Shown in pieces: positions 16,306 to 24,911 of a DNA stretch of 64,000 nucleotides; within the stretch, counting starts at the first letter, position 1, and each line of letters begins with the position of its first letter. The DNA is from Zobellia uliginosa. GTDB lineage: Bacteria; Bacteroidota; Bacteroidia; Flavobacteriales; Flavobacteriaceae. The stretch is taken from NCBI RefSeq assembly GCF_900156625.1, contig NZ_FTOB01000004.1:62001-126000 (forward strand), given 5' to 3'. The position numbers were made by a program, and so were the translations under genes. The notes beneath the pieces are model-generated. The model ran no database searches and had not been told where the DNA came from. It saw only the letters and a program-made list of their open reading frames with translations.

Positions 16306-18267
16306 ATGAAAAAATATACCTTTCACCTATTCGCGATTTTAGGGATGGCCTTGTTCCTCTCTAGTTGCGGTGACCAGAACGGCAAGGCGTCCTCAAATAG
16401 TGGACTATCGTCGAACAATGCGGAAAAAGTGTACGTTGCCCCTGGAGAGCATGATGAGTTTTATGCTTTTATGTCGGGCGGGTATAGCGGTAACCTTACG
16501 GTTTACGGACTCCCTTCGGGAAGAATGTTCAAAGAGATTCCCGTTTTTTCGCAGTTTCCTACCTCGGGTTATGGATATTCGGAAGAAACAAAACCCATGT
16601 TGAACACATCTTTCGGTTTCGTTCCTTGGGATGATGCCCACCACCCCGATATTTCACAGACCAATGGGGAGTTAGACGGTAGATGGATCTTTATTAATGG
16701 GAACAACACGCCAAGAATTGCCCGGATCAGCTTGAGCACGTTCGAGACCGAGGAAATTATGGAGGTCCCCAACAGTGCGGGGAACCATAGCTCTTCTTTT
16801 GTTACCGAAAATACCGAGTATGTAGTGGCCGGAACCCGTTTTTCGGTGCCTATTCCCCAAAGGGATATGCCGATTAACGAGTACAAGGGTAATTTTAGGG
16901 GCTCACTTTCCTTCATAAGCGTTGATCCCGAAGACGGCCATATGGACCTGAAGTTTCAAATCTTGATGCCAGGGTTTAATTACGACCTATCACATCCGGG
17001 TAGGGGCAAATCCCATGGATGGTTTTTCTTTACTACCTACAATACCGAAGAGGCAAATTCACTTTTAGAGGTAAACGCTTCGCAAAACGATAAAGATTTT
17101 ATCGCTGCGGTGAATTGGAAGAAAATTGAAGAGTATGTGGCCAATGGAGGAGGTACAATGATGCCGGCCGAGTATGCCCACAATGTGTACGATGAAGAAA
17201 CCCATACGGCCACTTCCACCCTAAAAAAGGAAGTCTTGACCATAGACCCGACCAAAGTACCGGGAACCGTTTACTTCTTGCCTACACCAAAATCGCCCCA
17301 TGGGGTAGATGTAGATCCTTCGGGAGAGTATATCATCGGTAACGGAAAGCTATCGGCCGATCTTACGATCCATTCCTTCGATAAAATGGTGGCAGCGATC
17401 GAAGCTAAAAAATTCGACGGAGAAGCTTATGGCATCCCTATCTTGAAATTCGAAGATGTACTTGCGGGAACCGTGAAAAGTGGCGGATTGGGTCCCTTGC
17501 ATACCGAGTTTGATGGAGAAGGAAATGCCTATACAACCTTCTTTATTTCCTCTGAAGTGGTGATGTGGAAGTTGGGTACATGGGAAGTTGTCGATAGAAA
17601 ACCTACCTATTATTCCGTGGGACATTTAATGATACCTGGGGGAAACTCTAGGAAGCCCTTCGGTAAATACGTGGTGGCCATGAACAAAATAACCAAAGAC
17701 AGGTACCTGCCCACAGGTCCCGAATTGGAGCATTCAGCCCAGATTTATGATATCTCCGGAGATAAAATGGAGCTTATTTACGATTTTCCCACCCACGGCG
17801 AACCCCATTATGCAGCGGGTATACCCGCTGAACTTTTGGCCCCGAAATCTAAGAAAATCTATAAACTTTCAGAGAACAAACATCCCTTTGCCGCAACCGG
17901 CCCCGCCGATTCTAAAGTGGTAAGGGAAGGGAATGAGGTTCATATTTACATGTCTATGATCCGAAGCCACTTTACCCCTGATAATATAGAAGGTATTAAA
18001 GTGGGAGACAAGGTGTATTTTCATGTCACCAACCAAGAACAAGATTTTGATGTGCCCCATGGTTTTGCCATGATCGGTGCGAATAACTCCGAATTGCTGA
18101 TTATGCCAGGACAGACCAAATCTCTGGTATGGGAGCCTAAAAAAGCAGGGGTATGGCCATTTTATTGTACCGATTTCTGTTCCGCTTTGCACCAAGAAAT
18201 GCAAGGTTATATAAGAGTGTCGCCGGCAGGTTCAAATACTGAGCTGTCGTGGTCCCTCGGGGAATAA
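16306..18267 (+). CDS. nosZ: Nitrous oxide reductase, clade II (Sec-dependent)
   Basis: 653 aa from ATG 16306. The frame extends to 16240, but MKKYTFHLFAILGMALFLSSC is a lipoprotein-type Sec signal, as in clade II enzymes. No Tat signal is present. The beta-propeller carries the CuZ histidine motifs (DDAHHPD, EYAHN, SPHGVDV, GPLHTEFDG, EPHYAAG). The C-terminal cupredoxin has the CuA set CTDFCSALHQEM (Cys about 621 and 625, His 629, Met 632). It reduces N2O to N2 in the periplasm. The gene lies between its cytochrome c and the accessory genes. No nosR is seen, which is normal for clade II clusters. No nitrite or NO reductase gene is in the window. Confidence 0.96.
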   Translation: MKKYTFHLFAILGMALFLSSCGDQNGKASSNSGLSSNNAEKVYVAPGEHDEFYAFMSGGYSGNLTVYGLPSGRMFKEIPVFSQFPTSGYGYSEETKPMLNTSFGFVPWDDAHHPDISQTNGELDGRWIFINGNNTPRIARISLSTFETEEIMEVPNSAGNHSSSFVTENTEYVVAGTRFSVPIPQRDMPINEYKGNFRGSLSFISVDPEDGHMDLKFQILMPGFNYDLSHPGRGKSHGWFFFTTYNTEEANSLLEVNASQNDKDFIAAVNWKKIEEYVANGGGTMMPAEYAHNVYDEETHTATSTLKKEVLTIDPTKVPGTVYFLPTPKSPHGVDVDPSGEYIIGNGKLSADLTIHSFDKMVAAIEAKKFDGEAYGIPILKFEDVLAGTVKSGGLGPLHTEFDGEGNAYTTFFISSEVVMWKLGTWEVVDRKPTYYSVGHLMIPGGNSRKPFGKYVVAMNKITKDRYLPTGPELEHSAQIYDISGDKMELIYDFPTHGEPHYAAGIPAELLAPKSKKIYKLSENKHPFAATGPADSKVVREGNEVHIYMSMIRSHFTPDNIEGIKVGDKVYFHVTNQEQDFDVPHGFAMIGANNSELLIMPGQTKSLVWEPKKAGVWPFYCTDFCSALHQEMQGYIRVSPAGSNTELSWSLGE

Positions 18268-18297
18268 AGGAAGGGCACAGGAGTATTTGTTCAAACG

Positions 18298-18333
18298 AAA
18301 AGCAGGTCGTGTACCAAGACCGGCCTGCTTTTT
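18298..18333 (+). terminator. Hairpin with T-tract after nosZ
   Basis: AAAAGCAGG (18299-18307) pairs with CCTGCTTTT (18324-18332), with a further inner GGTC/GACC stem possible. It ends in a T-run. Placed between nosZ and the accessory genes, it would lower their transcription relative to nosZ. Confidence 0.7.
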
Positions 18334-18381
18334 AAAAATACCGGCCTGTTCAATAGCTGTGAATTTTAAGATAGAGGTAAG

Positions 18382-19026
18382 ATGAAAAAGGCAAGTATAC
18401 TAATGATATTGGGGTCTTTATGTTTGTTGGGACTGTTTCAGTTTCCACTTTGGAATATAATGCTGGGCGCACCGCAATATCCCGAGCCCTTGGGTATGAA
18501 TATCCATATTACGGGCATTCAAGGGGTGTCTGAATTCGACCTTCAAAACATTGACGGACTCAACCACTACATTGGTATGAAGACGATTCCCAAAGCCGAC
18601 GAGATGTGGGAGTTTAATATATTTCCTATAGTAATAATCGCCATGGTACTCTTAGGGGCATTATTGGGGATACTCGGTTTTTTTGGTAAAATTGACTACC
18701 GGTTTTTCTTGGGTTGGTTCTTACTAATGTCTATCTTAGGAATCATGGGGATGTATGATTTTAATCTATGGTTGACCGATTACGGTTCAAACCTAGATCC
18801 TCACGCTATTATTAAGGTAGTCAATGAAGACGGTACGCCCATGAGCTATAAACCGCCGCTTTTTGGGTACAAAAAGTTGTTGAATTTTGATGTCAGTTCA
18901 ATGCCGGCCACGGGAGCATGGTTAATGTTCATAGGTATGTTGTTGACGGTAATCGCATTTTTTGTAGGACGGAAGAGCAAAAATTCTGTTTCATCTGAAA
19001 AAAAGCATAAATTGGTTACACCATGA
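18382..19026 (+). CDS. Four-helix membrane protein of the nos cluster (NosB-like position)
   Basis: 214 aa with hydrophobic segments near residues 5-25, 80-105, 110-130 and 175-200 and a periplasmic loop between the first two that is rich in His, Met and Pro (PQYPEPLGMNIHITGIQG). The family is not recognised with certainty. In clade II clusters a membrane protein called NosB often follows nosZ, and the position here matches. Its stop overlaps the ATG of nosL by 4 bp (ATGA), so the two are translationally coupled. A role in copper delivery or electron supply to NosZ is inference only. Confidence 0.6.
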   Translation: MKKASILMILGSLCLLGLFQFPLWNIMLGAPQYPEPLGMNIHITGIQGVSEFDLQNIDGLNHYIGMKTIPKADEMWEFNIFPIVIIAMVLLGALLGILGFFGKIDYRFFLGWFLLMSILGIMGMYDFNLWLTDYGSNLDPHAIIKVVNEDGTPMSYKPPLFGYKKLLNFDVSSMPATGAWLMFIGMLLTVIAFFVGRKSKNSVSSEKKHKLVTP

Positions 19027-19469
19027 AAAGTTGTAAAATACTCATTTTGATGGGCCTTTTGGTAATTTCGGCTTGTAAGGGCGAACCTAAACCCATAGCA
19101 TACGGTGGTGAGGGCTGCCAATTTTGTAGCATGACCATTGTCGATAAGCAACATGCCGCCCAATTTATGACGAAGAAAGGAAGGAGTTACTCCTTTGATG
19201 CGGTAGAGTGTATGCTCAACTACTTGAAAGACGTAGAACCTGAATCGGTGGCCCTTTATCGGGTTAACGATTACAATAACCCCGGGGTCTTTATCGATGC
19301 CACCACGGCTACGTATTTGATCAGTAAGAACATACCCAGCCCCATGGGGGCGTTTTTGACGGCCTTTGCCAATGAAGAAGAAGCGAGTAGCGCCCAGTCA
19401 GGAAATACGGGTATGATTTATTCATGGCCCGAGCTCAGAGTTAAATTTGAAAAAGATAACCCATTTTAA
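19023..19469 (+). CDS. nosL: NosL copper lipoprotein
   Basis: 148 aa. Lipobox LVISAC (Cys about residue 19), then the NosL signature GGEGCQFCSMTIVDKQHAAQ with the CxxCxM copper-binding motif, and SFDAVECML as in other NosL proteins. NosL is an outer-membrane-anchored Cu(I) chaperone needed for copper-site assembly in NosZ. It overlaps the preceding membrane protein gene by 4 bp and is followed after 13 bp by an FMN-barrel protein gene. Confidence 0.92.
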   Translation: MKSCKILILMGLLVISACKGEPKPIAYGGEGCQFCSMTIVDKQHAAQFMTKKGRSYSFDAVECMLNYLKDVEPESVALYRVNDYNNPGVFIDATTATYLISKNIPSPMGAFLTAFANEEEASSAQSGNTGMIYSWPELRVKFEKDNPF

Positions 19470-19482
19470 ACCCCAAGAAACT

Positions 19483-19944
19483 ATGATAGTAAATTTAGAG
19501 CTTTCGGAGTGCATGGCTTTTTTAAGTAATCACAGTATCGGCCATTTAGGTTACATTTCGGGCAGGAGCCCTTACATTGTACCGATAACCTATTTTTATG
19601 ATCAAGAAAATAAGAGCATACTGAGTTATTCGGCTATGGGCCATAAGATCAACTCCATGAGGGGCTACGAACATGTAGCCCTACAAGTTGAGGAAATCGA
19701 TTCTATGTCTGAATGGCGTTCGGTTTTGGTCAACGGTCGTTTTGAGGAATTAAAAGGCAGCACGGCCAAAAAGGCCCTGCATACTTTTGCACAAGGTGTA
19801 CAGGAGACGATTTTGCGAACAAAAGGTGAGAAGCCTGAATTCATAAAAGATTTCTCGAGCAAATTGGAAATGGAGACCCTGCCTATCGTTTTCCGAATTC
19901 ATATTTCCGACATAGTGGGTAAATTCAGAACCGTGCGTAGCTAA
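19483..19944 (+). CDS. Pyridoxamine 5'-phosphate oxidase-like FMN-binding split-barrel protein
   Basis: 153 aa from ATG 19483 (MIVNLELSE). The longer frame to 19447 overlaps nosL and looks non-coding. The split-barrel pattern is clear: GHLGYISGRSPYIVPITYFYDQ, SAMGHKINSMR and VALQVEEI, close to the NimA/nitroimidazole-resistance-like group that binds FMN, F420 or haem. There is no signal peptide, so it is cytoplasmic. It sits inside the nos cluster between nosL and nosD, an unusual place. A redox or haem/flavin role linked to the cluster is possible, but unproven. Confidence 0.8.
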   Translation: MIVNLELSECMAFLSNHSIGHLGYISGRSPYIVPITYFYDQENKSILSYSAMGHKINSMRGYEHVALQVEEIDSMSEWRSVLVNGRFEELKGSTAKKALHTFAQGVQETILRTKGEKPEFIKDFSSKLEMETLPIVFRIHISDIVGKFRTVRS

Positions 19945-20184
19945 GGTTTACTTCCAGTTTGCGCCATACCCGATGTATACACCGTCTGAAATCGTACCGA
20001 TAGAGGTAGGTTTCGATCGTTTCATACTTATGGGCCTGTATTTTATTGGTTCTTGGTGTCGTTTCGGTCGTTTTAAGCCATGTTTTTAGGAAGTGTTCGC
20101 TAGGGGATTTACCGCCGACCTTTGTCGCTATGGGGAAAGGTGAAGCAAACGAACCCACGAGGTTGCCAAACTTCTCAAATAAAG

Positions 20185-21426
20185 ATGATGCAATACCCAA
20201 AATTATTCATATTTGTCCTCGTACTTTTTACTACGGTAGAGCTGTGGGCAAAACCCATTGTCGTTTGCGAAAGCTGCGTGGTAAAGTCCATTTCGGAAGC
20301 AGTGGCTTTGGCCATAGACTTTGATACCCTATTGGTTAAAAAGGGGACCTACAAAGAATACAATATCCTCATAGATAAGCCCCTGACCTTGATTGGTGAA
20401 AATTACCCTATTATCGATGGGGAAGACCAGGGCGAAATTATACGGATTGTATCCGATAATGTTACCGTAGATGGTTTTTTTATAGTGAACGTAGGTACCA
20501 GTTACACTACGGATTATGCCGCAATAAGGGTGGTGAAGAGCAAGAATTTTTTAATTCAGAATATTGTTCTTGAAAAACTGTTCTTCGGTATTTATCTCGA
20601 AAAATCAAACCATGGGAAAGTCTATCACAACAAAATTATCGGCGATGCCATAGACGAGTATAATTCAGGGAACGGAATTCAACTCTGGTATTCGGATCAT
20701 GTTGAGGTCAGTCAAAATATCGTTCAAGGGGCAAGGGATGGGATTTACTTGGAATTTTCCGATAACATTACCATACATAACAATAAAAGCACCAATAACT
20801 TAAGGTACGGATTGCACTTTATGTTTTCCGATGACGATGTGTATACCGACAATATCTTTGAAAACAACGGGGCGGGAGTGGCCGTCATGTTCTCCAAACG
20901 GATTAAAATGAAGGGAAATACTTTTCGCAAAAATTGGGGGCCCGCCGCCTTCGGGATGTTGTTGAAGGAAATCAATGATGCCGAAATCAGTGGTAATACT
21001 TTTGAGGAAAACACCATTGGTATCCATATTGAAGGATCGAATCGTATCGAGTATAAAGCGAATAACTTTGTAAAGAACGGATGGGGCATTAAAGTGTTGG
21101 GGGCTTGTTATGCCAACACTTTTAGGGCTAACAATTTTCTGTACAACAGCTTCGATATATCGTATAACAGCAAGTTGAACGATAATGTCTTCGACGGCAA
21201 TTATTGGAGCGCGTATACCGGTTATGATTTGGATAAGAACGGTATTGGCGATGTGCCCTATCGTCCCGTAAAATTGTTTTCCTATATCGTAAACCAAACT
21301 CCGGAGGCCATTGTTTTGCTGCGTAGTCTTTTTATGGATATTATCGATTTTTCCGAAAAGGTATCGCCCGTGTTTACACCGGATAATTTGTTGGATACTA
21401 ATCCCTTAATGACCAAAGTACAATGA
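20185..21426 (+). CDS. nosD: NosD periplasmic copper-processing protein
   Basis: About 413 aa from ATG 20185 (the ATG at 20188 is equally possible). A frame to 20122 exists, but the signal peptide MMQYPKLFIFVLVLFTTVELWA begins here. The protein is a right-handed parallel beta-helix of the carbohydrate-binding/sugar-hydrolase type with repeated N-rich turns (NGIQLWYSDHVEVSQN, IYLEFSDNITIHNN, LHFMFSDDDVYTDN) and ends WSAYTGYDLDKNGIGDVPYRP, the NosD C-terminal signature. NosD works with the NosFY transporter in building the CuZ centre of NosZ. It overlaps nosF by 4 bp. The 240 bp before it hold no recognised gene. Confidence 0.93.
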   Translation: MMQYPKLFIFVLVLFTTVELWAKPIVVCESCVVKSISEAVALAIDFDTLLVKKGTYKEYNILIDKPLTLIGENYPIIDGEDQGEIIRIVSDNVTVDGFFIVNVGTSYTTDYAAIRVVKSKNFLIQNIVLEKLFFGIYLEKSNHGKVYHNKIIGDAIDEYNSGNGIQLWYSDHVEVSQNIVQGARDGIYLEFSDNITIHNNKSTNNLRYGLHFMFSDDDVYTDNIFENNGAGVAVMFSKRIKMKGNTFRKNWGPAAFGMLLKEINDAEISGNTFEENTIGIHIEGSNRIEYKANNFVKNGWGIKVLGACYANTFRANNFLYNSFDISYNSKLNDNVFDGNYWSAYTGYDLDKNGIGDVPYRPVKLFSYIVNQTPEAIVLLRSLFMDIIDFSEKVSPVFTPDNLLDTNPLMTKVQ

Positions 21427-22133
21427 TTCATATTGAAGGCTTACATAAAAAATTCGGAAAGAACCCGGTGCTTTCCGGCCTAGACCTTACCATAAATAAG
21501 GAGGGGGTTTTTGCGGTCTTGGGACCCAATGGTTCGGGAAAAACCACCTTGATCAAGAGCATATTGGGAATGGTGGTGCCCGATAAAGGAACGATTTCCG
21601 TGCAAGGGGAGCCCATTAAAAAGAATTGGAAGTACCGTAAAGAAATCGACTATCTGCCACAGATTGCCAACTTTCCGGGAAACCTGAAGGTCCGCGAACT
21701 TATTCGGATGATCAAAGACCTTCGGCAAAGTCCAAGCGATGAAGACAGGTTGATAGCCCTTTTTAAACTCGAGCCTTTTTTAGATAAGAAGCTTTCGACC
21801 CTATCAGGGGGTACCAAACAGAAAGTGAACATTGTATTGGCCTTTATGTTCGACAGTCCCTTGCTGATTCTGGACGAACCTACCACAGGGCTTGATCCCG
21901 CTTCCTTGATCCATTTAAAAGAGCTTATACGCGAACAGCGGGAAATGAAAAAAACCATACTGATTACCTCGCATATTATGCAATTCGTTGCCGAAGTATC
22001 TGATGTTATCGTCTACCTGTTGGAAGGTAATATTTACTTTAAGGGGAGCATTGAAGCACTCAAGACCAAGACCGGACAAACCGATTTAGAACACGCCATT
22101 GCGGCCATTGCAACTAGACCTAGCCATGCTTAA
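21423..22133 (+). CDS. nosF: NosF ABC transporter ATPase
   Basis: 236 aa ABC ATPase. Walker A GPNGSGKTT near residue 38, signature LSGGTKQK near 128, Walker B LLILDEPTTGLD near 148 and the H-loop in TSHIM near 183. It couples ATP hydrolysis to the NosY permease; with NosD the complex supports CuZ (sulfide/copper) assembly. It overlaps nosD by 4 bp and nosY by 8 bp, so these three genes form a tightly coupled block. Confidence 0.95.
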   Translation: MIHIEGLHKKFGKNPVLSGLDLTINKEGVFAVLGPNGSGKTTLIKSILGMVVPDKGTISVQGEPIKKNWKYRKEIDYLPQIANFPGNLKVRELIRMIKDLRQSPSDEDRLIALFKLEPFLDKKLSTLSGGTKQKVNIVLAFMFDSPLLILDEPTTGLDPASLIHLKELIREQREMKKTILITSHIMQFVAEVSDVIVYLLEGNIYFKGSIEALKTKTGQTDLEHAIAAIATRPSHA

Positions 22134-22908
22134 GATACTCAAATATAGTTTTTACGACCTGATCCGTAGCCGATGGAGCTACGTGTACTTCTTGTTTTAC
22201 CTTTTGCTGGGCTTTGTGCTGTTGTTCCTGAACAACGATGTGTCAAAGGCCATTATAACCCTGATGAACGTTATTATTCTGCTCGTACCCCTTATCGGTA
22301 CCATTTTCGGCATAATGTATTTCTACAATTCAAAGGAATTTACAGAGTTATTGCTAGCGCAACCGATCAAGCGTTCCTCTATATTTTTGGGACAGTACTT
22401 CGGTGTGGCGGGCTCCTTGACCCTGAGTTTGGTGCTAGGGCTCGGTATTCCGTTTGTGCTCTATGGCCTCTTTAAGAGCGATGCTATTTTCGACTTTACC
22501 CTGCTCTTGGTCACAGGAGCCTTCTTGACCTTGATCTTTACGGTATTGGCATTTAATATCGCCCTCTCCAATGAGAACAAGATCAAAGGTTTTGGCTATG
22601 CCGTATTGCTGTGGTTGTTCCTTGCCGTGATTTATGACGGACTCTTTCTGATGTCCTTGATTCTTTTTAAGGAATATCCTTTGGATAGTTTTTCGCTGGG
22701 CGCGACAATGTTGAACCCCATAGACTTATCACGAACCTTGATTCTTTTAAAATTGGATATATCCGCTCTCTTAGGATATACCGGAGCCGTGTTCAAGAAG
22801 TTCTTCGGTACGGACCAAGGCCTGCTTATTTCTATGCTGATGCTCGTTTTATGGACCGTTCTGCCTATTTGGCGATTGGTTTCCGTGGCCAAGAAAAAAG
22901 ATTTTTAA
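22126..22908 (+). CDS. nosY: NosY ABC transporter permease
   Basis: 260 aa from ATG 22126 (MLKILKYSFYDLIRSRWSYVY). The frame to 22099 lies inside nosF. Six hydrophobic segments of the ABC-2 permease type are visible, including IITLMNVIILLVPLIGTIFG. The motif EFTELLLAQPIKRSSIFLGQY is characteristic of NosY. It is the membrane partner of NosF. Overlap with nosF is 8 bp, and the next gene follows after 15 bp. Confidence 0.93.
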   Translation: MLKILKYSFYDLIRSRWSYVYFLFYLLLGFVLLFLNNDVSKAIITLMNVIILLVPLIGTIFGIMYFYNSKEFTELLLAQPIKRSSIFLGQYFGVAGSLTLSLVLGLGIPFVLYGLFKSDAIFDFTLLLVTGAFLTLIFTVLAFNIALSNENKIKGFGYAVLLWLFLAVIYDGLFLMSLILFKEYPLDSFSLGATMLNPIDLSRTLILLKLDISALLGYTGAVFKKFFGTDQGLLISMLMLVLWTVLPIWRLVSVAKKKDF

Positions 22909-22923
22909 TACATTGCCGATACA

Positions 22924-24132
22924 ATGGCCGCATTAATGACAACGCTTAGGAAACAAAGTAAAATGGCTTTGGTGTATTTGGTCGTAGCGGCCGCCCTGGG
23001 TTGTGTACTTCGGTTTTTTCGGGTATTCGATATTCCCGTTACCTATAAGTTTATCGTTCATGCCCATTCCCATATCGCCTTGTTGGGTTGGGTGTATTTG
23101 GCTCTTACCACCTTGCTGTATGAGCTGTTTTTGAAAGGTCTTCGAATCGATAAGAAATACGCTAGGATCTTTTGGTTCACCCAATTGACCCTGGTCGGTA
23201 TGTTGTTGACCTTTCCGTTTCAAGGGTATGCCGTCTTTTCAATTGTCTTTTCTACCTTGTTCCTGTTCGCCTCTTATTGGTTTTCATTCTTTTTTTATAA
23301 GAACGTGCCAAGGAGGTACAAGACAGCACCATCCTTAAAGTGTGCCAAGGCCGCTATTGTATATTTATTGGTTTCCAGTATAGGCCCGTGGGTATTGGGG
23401 GCTATAATGAATATCCTTGGCCCCGACTCCGTTTGGTATCGATTGGCCATTTATTTCTATCTCCATTTTTTGTACAACGGATGGATGATAATGGCACTTG
23501 TGGCCATTTTTCTCTTTTTTCTTGAAAAGCAACATGTGGTTTTGCCCGAGCGGAAGTTTAACACCTTCTTTTGGAGCTTGAATCTTGGAATCGTTTTTTC
23601 TTTCTTCCTGTCTACCTTGTTTACCCATCCGGGACCGGGGTATTATCTGTTAGGTGGAGTTGGGGCGGTTTTACAGCTAGGTGCTTTCTATGTTTTACTA
23701 GGGTTTTTTAGGGGAGGACAAAACAAGGTAATGAAGATGTTATCGCCGTTTCGGTACAGATTGTTGGGTGCGGTGGCCTTATTATGGGGAATTAAGATGT
23801 TATTGCAACTACTAAGTGCCTTGCCGTACTTTGCCGATTTGGCTGTCACCTATTTGGATTTTACCATTGGATATTTGCATTGGACGTTTTTGGGAGTGGT
23901 TACTATGGGGCTGTTTTTATTCCTCGATTATTTTAAGTTGCTAGCACTGAACCGAAAGTTCTTTTTCTTGTATGCCTTAGGGTTCGCACTGACCGAAGCA
24001 CTTATTTTTTATAGGGCGATTGCGTACTGGCAAAGGCTCGAACTCCCGTCTTGGTTTGATGTCGTTTTAGGCATTGCTAGCTTGACGGTATTATTGGCGC
24101 TGGTGGGCCTATTGCTGGGAGAGGAAAAATAG
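22924..24132 (+). CDS. Polytopic membrane protein of the nos cluster with HAHSH motif
   Basis: 402 aa with about 11 hydrophobic segments. Segment 2 carries VHAHSHIALLGWVYLAL. This His-rich helix recalls helices of haem-copper oxidase subunit I and NnrS-type haem/copper proteins, but full family membership is not certain. Other conserved-looking positions are HFLYNGWMIMAL and FTIGYLHWTFLGVV, each with His or aromatic residues in the membrane. It is the last gene of the nos transcript, 15 bp after nosY. A haem- or copper-binding membrane role in N2O or NO metabolism is inference. Confidence 0.6.
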   Translation: MAALMTTLRKQSKMALVYLVVAAALGCVLRFFRVFDIPVTYKFIVHAHSHIALLGWVYLALTTLLYELFLKGLRIDKKYARIFWFTQLTLVGMLLTFPFQGYAVFSIVFSTLFLFASYWFSFFFYKNVPRRYKTAPSLKCAKAAIVYLLVSSIGPWVLGAIMNILGPDSVWYRLAIYFYLHFLYNGWMIMALVAIFLFFLEKQHVVLPERKFNTFFWSLNLGIVFSFFLSTLFTHPGPGYYLLGGVGAVLQLGAFYVLLGFFRGGQNKVMKMLSPFRYRLLGAVALLWGIKMLLQLLSALPYFADLAVTYLDFTIGYLHWTFLGVVTMGLFLFLDYFKLLALNRKFFFLYALGFALTEALIFYRAIAYWQRLELPSWFDVVLGIASLTVLLALVGLLLGEEK

Positions 24133-24147
24133 TGCGAAGGTAACGGC

Positions 24148-24480
24148 CTAGACCGCATCGTCTTTTAAGATGCTAAAAACAAGGCCGTCCAAATTGGAAT
24201 CGAGTGGGATTTGGCACGCTAGGCGACTGGTTTTGGTACGACCGGTAATATTTGAAAGTGTATGTTCTTCATTGATATCGATTTTTCCCAAATGACGATT
24301 ACTATGTAGTTGAATGTGGCAAGTACCGCACCAGGCACGGCCTTTACAGTCGCCCCAATCTTGTAGGTATTTGTCGAACAACAGTTCCATAAGGTTATGG
24401 TATTCGTTGTTGTTAAAATCAGCCTGGCAGGTCTCGCCAAATTCGTCAATGTAAGTAAGGCTCAACTTCTTTAGTGGCAT
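24148..24480 (-). CDS. [2Fe-2S] ferredoxin, adrenodoxin-like
   Basis: 110 aa. The cluster ligands follow CxxxxxCxxC...C: DCKGRAWCGTCHIQL, with the last Cys in SRLACQIPL. This spacing is that of adrenodoxin/ISC-type ferredoxins, which pass single electrons to Fe-S assembly or oxygenase systems. It is convergent with the nos cluster (16-bp gap) and last in a run of reverse-strand genes that includes Ric and the Rrf2 regulator, so a part in Fe-S repair is plausible. Confidence 0.85.
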   Translation of the reverse strand: MPLKKLSLTYIDEFGETCQADFNNNEYHNLMELLFDKYLQDWGDCKGRAWCGTCHIQLHSNRHLGKIDINEEHTLSNITGRTKTSRLACQIPLDSNLDGLVFSILKDDAV

Positions 24481-24502
24481 ATTTTGTTAGAAAAGATTGT
24501 TG

Positions 24503-24850
24503 TTAAAGAAGGTGTGCGATAATAACCGAGCAACTGAAGAGCAGACTCGCCAATAACAGGTTGAACGAAAGCTTGGATTTCAAATGGGCCAGTACCGAAG
24601 CGTTATAGGCCATACATAGTATGGTCACGAAAAATACCAAGGTCATCTTCGAGAAGTCATGTAAGTTGCCCATGAGCAATACCATGGCCGCGGCGGAACC
24701 AATACAGCTTTGGGCGATGATGGCAATAGTGGCATATCCGGTCTGTCCGCGCTTGAATTCATTCAATAGGCTAAGATACAGCCTTGATAGATGGTTGCTT
24801 CTGTGTTGTTTTTCTGAAACGCTTAGGGGAGGTAGGGTCGAATCTTTCAT
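24503..24850 (-). CDS. Small membrane protein, unknown function
   Basis: 115 aa. A soluble N-terminal 35 residues with KGQTGYATI-like positive patches (EFKRGQTGYATIAIIAQ) is followed by three hydrophobic segments near residues 42-60, 68-87 and 95-114. No family is recognised. It lies between ric and the ferredoxin gene on the same strand, 23 bp before the latter, so it probably shares their transcript. Confidence 0.55.
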   Translation of the reverse strand: MKDSTLPPLSVSEKQHRSNHLSRLYLSLLNEFKRGQTGYATIAIIAQSCIGSAAAMVLLMGNLHDFSKMTLVFFVTILCMAYNASVLAHLKSKLSFNLLLASLLFSCSVIIAHLL

Positions 24851-24911
24851 TGGAATTATTTTTAGGGTTAAAATTCTATTTTTTGGTAAGTCACTTAAGT
24901 GAGCTGACTAT

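Noticed and set aside
19925-20200. Reverse-strand 91-aa frame before nosD, and a second short reverse frame ending in GVYIGYGANWK
   Set aside because: The first overlaps the end of the FMN-barrel gene and the start of nosD and has no family features. The second ends like an outer-membrane barrel but is broken by a stop after about 45 codons. No support beyond chance.
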